Assembly: GCA_942486035.1 (NCBI GenBank) | Contig: CALNXK010000045.1 | Location: 1,032,501-1,096,500 of the forward strand | Direction of reading: 5' to 3' | DNA from: Porites lobata | Lineage: Eukaryota; Cnidaria; Anthozoa; Scleractinia; Poritidae | Length of the DNA stretch: 64,000 nucleotides | Part shown: positions 56,404-64,000 of the stretch, piece after piece | Layout: every line of letters begins with the position of its first letter | Numbering within the stretch: the first letter of the stretch is position 1 | Position numbers and translations under genes: made by a program | The notes under the pieces: model-generated | Seen by the model: only the letters and a program-made list of their open reading frames with translations | The model's database searches: none | Told to the model about the DNA's origin: nothing

Positions 56404-59400
56404 GGCTAAATACAGGGGTGTGGTGATTTGTCTCTGCAAAGTGTCAGCATTTATCAAGAGGGTTAGAAACATGGGGTATACATAATATCACTGGGATCGA
56501 GTGTATAAAAAACTCTAGCTACCTGATTGGCGTGCAAAGCTCTAATTACAAGGCTACCATAGCAACACTGTCAATCAATAGAGCAAGGTGTTATTAACTT
56601 GGCCTAAACAATGCTAGGGGCAGATGGGATAGAAAATATAGATATCGGATAACATTTCTTTTAGTTGTGATCGAAGCCATAAATGTAAAAGCAACCAGAT
56701 AAAAATTTTCCTCAAAGGCATATTTTAAAATTTGCAGTAATATTGTCTTGAAAGAAACGCTAAAAGACGGTCAGAGATCGGACTCTCTTTTTAGTTCTCA
56801 TTTTGCGTGTTATCGTTTATATTGACAGATGTTAGGCAGAAAGTCACATATCATCGTAAAAAAGCTTTGCTATGGGATAACCTCGCCATCTCAGAGATCC
56901 ATCTTTCGCAGTTATATACAGGAATAGAGATTCTACAGTAGATAAGAAAGCGCGAAAAAATTCTTCCACAGCAGTCACTGGTGACAGTACTCGTCACCTT
57001 AAATGGTTTTATACTAGATATCAAAGTACATTACACGATCTCCAGTTATGATCGAAGCAACGTACGGGATTAGAATTTACGTTAAATGCGAACTCAGATT
57101 GATCGGCCCAGATTGATATTTAAAATCTACGAGTAACGATCGTTATGTATTAAGTTGTATTAAACTCGATGGATTAAAGAGTGCAAACTCGCACGGGCTT
57201 TCCGTCGTAAAGATGTCTTCGTTGAAAGTCAGTACCCACGCCCCCTCATATGAATTTCGCATTATACCCCTTCTTTCCGGTCAAGTCAATTTAGCTAAAA
57301 TCGTGGTCCACACGCTGTGCTTATTGATCTAAACTGACCCATGTCTAATAAACATTTCTTCTCATTTTTTTTTTCACGGGCCGAGTGCTTTCTAATTGAG
57401 TGAGTCTAATTGTTTTTCTGATCAGAGTTGCAACTCGAAAAACATGGTTAAAACGCGATATTTGTGCGAGACAATAGTTAATTGTTATGAAAACTGATTT
57501 TGGGCGACTTTGTACAGCTCTACAAACATGGAGTTTTTCAATCAACACAGACATAATATACCTAAATCTGGCGTCTTCTAGGTTGCAACGATTGTTTTGC
57601 ATGTACAAAAAAACAACATTGTGATATCAAGCTTATCTACGGGTCAGGCATATATACTCTGTTATGAGTCCCTGAGAGATGACTGACAGATTCTTCATGT
57701 TTGCCAAGCAAACAGAGGGACAACTATGTTCAATAATACTTTAAAAGATATAAATGTTTAAAAGTGCTATTGGTTCTTTTTACACGAATTAATCATGAAA
57801 AGAGGTCAGCGTTGTCGGCGATTAGTGACGTGCTGGGCATTAAAGAACCTTAAAATATATCCCAAAGTAGTAACTATTCGGTAAGGGCAAGACCACAGCT
57901 GCGAAAGAACCGTACATTAAATATGCATCATGTCAAACAAGGAAGAGAATTGAAAGTGAATTGCCTCATAGTACACTGATAGTAAAAGAATGGTCGAAAG
58001 TACTGTAATGTCAAGAACTTACTTCAACAATTCTGTTTGAGCAGTGTCGCTTTCCTTTTAATTTATGTCGCCGTACATTTGTTATTATTGTAGTGTTTAC
58101 TCGCGAAGTTTAACTTTACGATATGTTTGCACAAAGACAGAGAACAAAAAACGCGAAAGCTCATTAGCGTGGAAGCGCTCCTCGCGAAAAGAATCCTAGA
58201 CTCTTTTGCCACCTCACTTGAATAGCGTGAAAGAAATTCTTGAACTTTATTGTTTCCTGATATGAAGTACAGTAATGGCTACGTCAGGGGAAAACACTTG
58301 ATCATTGCCCGATATAGCTGGCAAATATACCAGGCAGTTTATTGTTTGTTCACTGAGAAAAGAAATATTGGCCCTTGTTCAGCTGTTTAGCCGCGACTCA
58401 CCGAGCCATTTACTACACGCTTTGTAACCTCCCCAATGGCCAAAAGAACCATTTTATGTCTAAGTAAACAAGATCCGAGAAAAAGTCTTGGCCAAAAGCA
58501 GGCTTATCTCACGGACGGATTAGTACTGAGGCATTCAGGGACCAAACTTCTATTCTCTTTGAATAGCTTACAGTTGAGAGAATAACACAGCCGAGAGTAT
58601 AAACACCTTATTATTGTCACTAATGATTTGCAAAATGTGTCATCTGCGAATGGAAAGTAATTAATTACGAGGAGCGAAGCCACACGAGAAACACACAAGG
58701 GCTACATTTGCATACGATCTTTTACTGATCCTCTAAAATGGCGATTCGGTTTTAGTGGCTGCATTGGTTATATATTCATGATATTCTATTCGGTGCTGGC
58801 GTTTTTGATGTTGCTCCCTTGCTAATCTTTGTTTGGCGAATCGAATTTATCGATCTTGAGTATTCGAAATATATACTGACAAGCCGGGCGGAATTGGTGC
58901 TGTCGAATGCATTCGTGTTATTTCGTGCGAATATCTGATACTGGTCAAGTACATTTATAAGGACCGATCGTACGCCTATATACGGTCGTGACTTTAGCTG
59001 GAAATAGAAACGATTTATGAGCAAGTTAAACACGAGTAAAAATACTTCAACAGTTTAGGAAAATATTTACACAAAATGCCAAATATACTGAGACGCGTGC
59101 AGTCAATGACTGGTGATCAAAAAACCACAATTAAAGCTCTTGCCAAAAAAATTCGCCGTTTTCTTCCCAAGAAGAACCATCTAGTCTCTATACACTAAAA
59201 ATAACTCGTTGACGTTGGTAGCTTTAATGAGTTCAACAGATTTGGCGCAAGAAAAAATTACTCAAGATTTTATGAGCGCAAATTGGTAGACCAAGACCAA
59301 GTTCAGTTTCGTGAATTTGTGCATTTCCCACTAAATTCTGGATTTAAGCCTTAGGAATAAGGACGTCTTTTACCCTATAAAAACCCATCGAATACAAAAT

Positions 59401-60100
59401 GTAAATGATTAAATGAATCACAACTTTCGTTTTTTCAACGATAATCACATATAACTGAACACACACTATTGAACCCCACACCAAAATGACTTCAACATTT
59501 ATGTGATAAAACAAGTCCATCTGGCAATCCACTTAAACGCACAAAATAATTATCGAAAGCCCAGAGATACGACTCGAATAATCCGGCAGTAAGCTAAAAG
59601 CAATCTTTTTTCTCAGAAAATGAAGAAATGCTGTACAGAAAACCAATAGTACAACAACACTACTAACAAGCAAATTTTTAAAACGAAAGCCATTGTGTTG
59701 TTGCCCATTTCATAAATCATTCATGGAAATGTTTTCGTATTGTAGTTTAGCTTTTTAAAGAGAACTTATCGAGGCCAAAAGTCAATTACTTTAGATGCAA
59801 ATTAAAGACGAAGCACTAGATTTGGCAGAAACTCGATTCGTTTTTTTTTCAAACGTTTCTCAAAGTTTTACTGAAGAAGTGCCGCGGAAAATTGCCAGAA
59901 TTGCCTCTCTCTACGTCAAGGCGGGTAATCGCGGCCTTGTGTAACACATGCAATGTTGTTTTAGCTTTTGCATCAGGATAAAAATTTCCACCAGAATAAA
60001 CTGAGATATGAAGCAATGGTTTCCCATAGCGGAGTTTATTTTTGATCGTTCTTTTTCAGATTTTCACGATTACTTGGACGCTCAGGTTTAAGTGCATACC
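56404..60100. other. Upstream region of Six3/6, no gene seen
   Basis: The presumed promoter and upstream regulatory region. No CpG-rich block or convincing TATA box. Short frames (57345-57608, 58504-58698, 58776-59033, 59344-59532, all -) lack support. Confidence 0.35.
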
Positions 60101-63100
60101 ACTGAGGACGGTTACATGGAACTAGGGAAACAAGTCGAGAGTACAGTTAATAAAACGCGCAATCAGTGAATGCCTAGCTTTTAACACATAAACTTGGACT
60201 TGAAATTCTTTCAAGGCAATGTAGTGAAATTTCATTAATAATCGAAATAGCAAACGTTCTTTGAGAGAGCAAGGTGAATTATATTGACCAAGGTGAATCA
60301 GACAATATGCAGAAGTTTGTAAGGCCCCTGATTGACTGCAAAATCGCCATTTGTCTCGGTGTATCGACTGGAGTGCCCTGTTTAAAAGACACGCAAATCC
60401 GTTCGAGGATCCAGCGACACCGGCCTTCGCAAATATTCTCGTCTGTAAAATTAAGCCCCATCTGCCGGAGGCGGAAAAGCAATGCACTGGAGTGTTTGAA
60501 ACTTACTTCTTTAAAACTAAACACTCTACCCTCAACTAGGAACAAAGCGTGAATTTGTGACATTGTTAAACGGATCCGAGCTGGTGCTATTTTGGCCCCA
60601 GTGTAAATAAATAACGTAGATGAGCTGAGCCGTGTGATGAGACGTTGGCTTGGCATTTTCCCTCGTTCAATTTACATAGTGTTCAGTAAGCAGACTTCCG
60701 ATTTCACTTATCGGCGTGCATTTCAGTCATCCTAATGAAAATACCTAGGGATTAAGGTTCTTCGATCCTCTACTGCTTATAAAACACGTTGCTAAACATG
60801 AGCCTCATGACCAATGTCTTAAGATAAATCGAAATGGCACAACTATACGCCACTTAAGAAACTTGACCCGACGATCTAGTATTTGTCGACTGAACAAGTT
60901 GAAGAATTCGTCGCTGTCAAAACAACTTATAAAACCACGCGGTTGGAATTTTGTTTCGCTGTGTGCTGCCTACGTAGAAGGAAATCATAGAAAAGTTCTG
61001 TTGAGCCCAAAACACCATTGATCTGCTTACCTCGCCTCCCGCGAGTTGGGTTCACTCGTGTCTAGCACTTGTAGGCCTCTCACGTTCGTAATCGTTTCAG
61101 ATAACGTTTCCTTGATTAGCTTGCGAGCCGTTCACTTCACTCGTTTGTGACAATGGGCAAATGTTTTTAGGGCGTGCTACGCTACCAGGAGATAAAAGCT
61201 CCGAGCTCGGGGGGTTTGCTTCTAAACAATGACTATACAAACAGACTGAGAATTAGACAAAATATCGAACACAATATCGGGCCGTTCTATTACACCTAAC
61301 TACCACTTGTTACCCTCCTAATTGCTTTTACTGTCATATGTAAATGATAGGACATAATAGAGCACGGCTTGCCATTCACCTTGCGGATTATATAATTCAA
61401 TCAGCCCTTTAGCTTATCAAGGCCTTTGTGCCAACACAATGGGCCGTAATGTTAAACAACAAAAGCTTTAATGTTGTTAAGCATCCATCGTATCTAGAAG
61501 CTTTCCCATTTGCAGGTTGTTCCCTACTGGGAGTAGTAATATATCCCAATAAAGAACAAAGGAAGGCTCTTCTAAGTCAAATGTCATTTCTATTACTAAT
61601 GACTTGCACTGGCTTGCCAATGGGTTCGTTTGAATTAACATTTAAAAAACGCTACGCCCACCGCATTATCAAGCAAATATTACTTCTTTCAAGCCGTTAC
61701 GAGGATTTTAACGGGATTAGCTAAATTACTGTAAAAATAACCCGGTATGATAACAGTACATATGGTCGATTATTACGTGCTGCGCAAATCAGGGGCGAAT
61801 TAAGAGCGCGTTTACGATTCGTCGTTTTTGCCATTAAATATGACAGCCGTGAAAAATCTCTCGGGTAGAAATTCGTCGGTAATTATAGAGTAGTGAAGAA
61901 TCTCATTAACCCTAAACTACTGTGTTTTTGAGGTTGGAGAATGTGCTGCCAGCTGGCCAAAACTTGAGTTAGTAAATATGATGTTTTGGCAAATTTCTTT
62001 TTTATATTCTCATGGCGAGATAATGTTTTATCATGAGCTATCATGACTCTGCAGCGATAGAGACAGTATAAACGAGTCTCATACGTGAGGACAGTGCTGA
62101 CCGTGAAGATAAATAGCCTTATCGATGACTCTCGTCATTAATAAAACTAATCGAAACATTTCTCACACCACAAATAAAAGTTATTTCTATCACGCATCGC
62201 TACTGAAGCGGGCGATCACGCAACGTTATTTTTGACAACAGGTTTTTCAAGATGAACGTTGAAACTTGAACAAACTTCGTCAAACCATTAATTAAACGTC
62301 AAAACCATGTTTTTAATATCTCCATAGCAGCTGCGTTTCTTTCTAGAATGATGTTAGAAACTCAGAGCTTACCTACGGGAAATGAAGTACTTGAGGTGAT
62401 ATGCCTTGCTAGCGTGATTTAGAGGCACGCGAGTGTAAATAGAGGAATTGATGACTCAGTGTATGTATTAGACCTGGCGTATATAGGCCGTACTATTCTC
62501 GCTGTAAGATTTGACCTTTTGAATGGACTTTTTAAAGCCAAAAAAGGAGATTTGAAACAGGTGGTTAAGTTGCGTAGCTTACGTCGAGTAATTAAGAACC
62601 TTTGCTTAGGTACATGTCGTACAACTATCCATTAGAAATTAAAGCTCTTCAGTGAAGTTATCTCAAAAGGATTTTTTTATTTTATTTAAAACGGTCAGAA
62701 ACTGCTTCCACTGTTTAAAAGCACCAGCTTATAGTTCGTGATATCTCGTGCGGAGACAATACTTTCAAAATCGAAGTTACAATGTGAATTAAACATCAAT
62801 TAATTAAACTAATATCAAGATCCACGGACACGGCGGGAGGCTAAGAGAAAACCATATTAACGTTTAATCTGTAAAGATATATTTAACTATGTGGTAAGAA
62901 CATCATAAAATAAGGGAGACTATCAGTTGATTCTAATTCGATCCCAATTTCGATAGGCGACTTTCGCTTAAACTCTAGCAGCCCTAAATGAACTCGAAAT
63001 TCACTAATTACTTCCCAAATGCGTCTAATTCTCTACTATCAAAGATCACCCCATGTAGCCTAGCTAATTACGTTAGGAGGAAAGCGACTTCCTACTCTTG

Positions 63101-64000
63101 TATTTATATTTTGTCTTTTTATTATGATACATGAAATAATCTACGAATGTGATACGTTTTGTTTCCACGATTTTATAAAATCGACTTCCCGGAGTTTTGA
63201 CTCTTAATAAATGAAAGATTAGACAAAACCGTGCGCCGGCCCCTTGGCGGGTCTTCTAATTATACTTTTTCTTTCCTACATCTCTCGCCACGTGCGATTC
63301 TGTTTGAGGCCCTTGGTCCCAAACAACTGCTGAACGTATCACCTTCAAAGGGAAATGAGTATATAGCATTTCTCGTTGTTAATCGGAATTATTTCTCCCT
63401 TGTTCTGCATGGGTGGTAAATTGCTTAAGGCGCTAAGCGATTTCACTGGCTCAGTGACAGTAATCTTAGACAATTTGTTTCATTACTTTGTAATCTATTT
63501 CCAATTCTTGTACAGCTTGTTATTAACGAATTCTTTGCAGTATTGCCAAACGGTCTAAAGTTTAATAAGTAAAATAAGTGTTCTGATTGCATTAGCTTCA
63601 CGTCGAGAACAAAAAAAAAAAGTTGTTCCCGAAGGTCCGTTATATGGTTTGTATATATTTAGCAGGCCGTTATACATAACAGTATGCCTTGTAGCCTGTG
63701 AACAGGCTCTCTGTTTGTGGAAAAAATGAGCCAGTGTGGCTGGAACCAGATTGTTACGCTCAAGTCAAAGGCATGGAAATTCGAATTAAGTAGATAAAAG
63801 TGGAGATGATTACAGACAGCACCGCGGGTGTATATCTTGAACGTTGAAAACACTTCAAAAGTGGTTTGCGTTTTTCGTCATTGAGACCAATTTGCATATG
63901 TGTGGTTAAGAGTTTAATACACTTCGTTCACTAGGGTTGATTTCTGGTAAAAACACCCGGGTCGGCACGAGCAGAAAAGCTAATACTTATTTCTGAAACC
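60101..64000. other. Right end of window, no supported gene
   Basis: Overlapping frames of up to 125 codons lie on both strands at 60122-60656, none with a recognisable domain. A 98-codon frame at 61428-61724 and one at 63231-63419 (+) are likewise unassigned. No repeat or RNA gene recognised. Confidence 0.35.

Noticed and set aside
60122..60656. Overlapping 121- and 125-codon minus-strand frames
   Set aside because: Two frames cover the same DNA, neither with a recognisable domain or splice sites.
1..64000. CRISPR arrays, bacterial operons, attachment sites
   Set aside because: The window is eukaryotic; repeats seen are satellites and inverted-repeat elements without spacer structure.

Overview
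The window is animal nuclear DNA: AT-rich, with split genes whose GT-AG introns I could follow by eye and many small inverted-repeat elements. Two SIX-family homeobox genes prove a metazoan. The repeat style and compact gene structures suggest a cnidarian, probably an anthozoan such as a stony coral; that placement is inference.

Region 1 (1-20360) is a direct tandem duplication with a period of about 13-14 kb. Each unit carries one multi-exon gene. It encodes a complete protein kinase domain, a linker with one CxxC pair, and a C-terminal domain that I read as a degenerate Nudix fold. Copy A (120-5345) is cut by the left edge and starts with exon 3. Copy B (10112-19254) can be assembled as nine exons whose phases all match, giving 747 codons. 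Introns and flanks align almost throughout, so the duplication is recent. The copies differ by transposon-scale indels and by amino-acid changes clustered in the Nudix-like domain.

Region 2 (20360-26100) holds a single-exon Tctex1-family dynein light chain gene (22014-22571, +) and several short inverted-repeat elements.

Region 3 (26104-64000) is a SIX homeobox landscape: a Six4/5-class gene (two exons, 27662 to 26104, -) and a Six3/6-class gene (first coding exon 56357-55783, -). They lie in the same orientation about 28 kb apart. Between them I find only one unrecognised 217-codon reading frame (31415-30762, -) plus repeats and tRNA-derived SINE-like pieces. The 24 kb downstream of Six3/6 and the 7.6 kb upstream show no convincing coding exons and may be regulatory DNA. 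Both SIX genes have a phase-2 intron a few residues after the homeodomain.

A dispersed repeat monomer of about 106 bp recurs as singles and short tandem runs, from the kinase introns to 53 kb. The most unusual item is the duplicated kinase/Nudix-like gene, with overlapping kappaB and STAT-type motifs just upstream of copy B.
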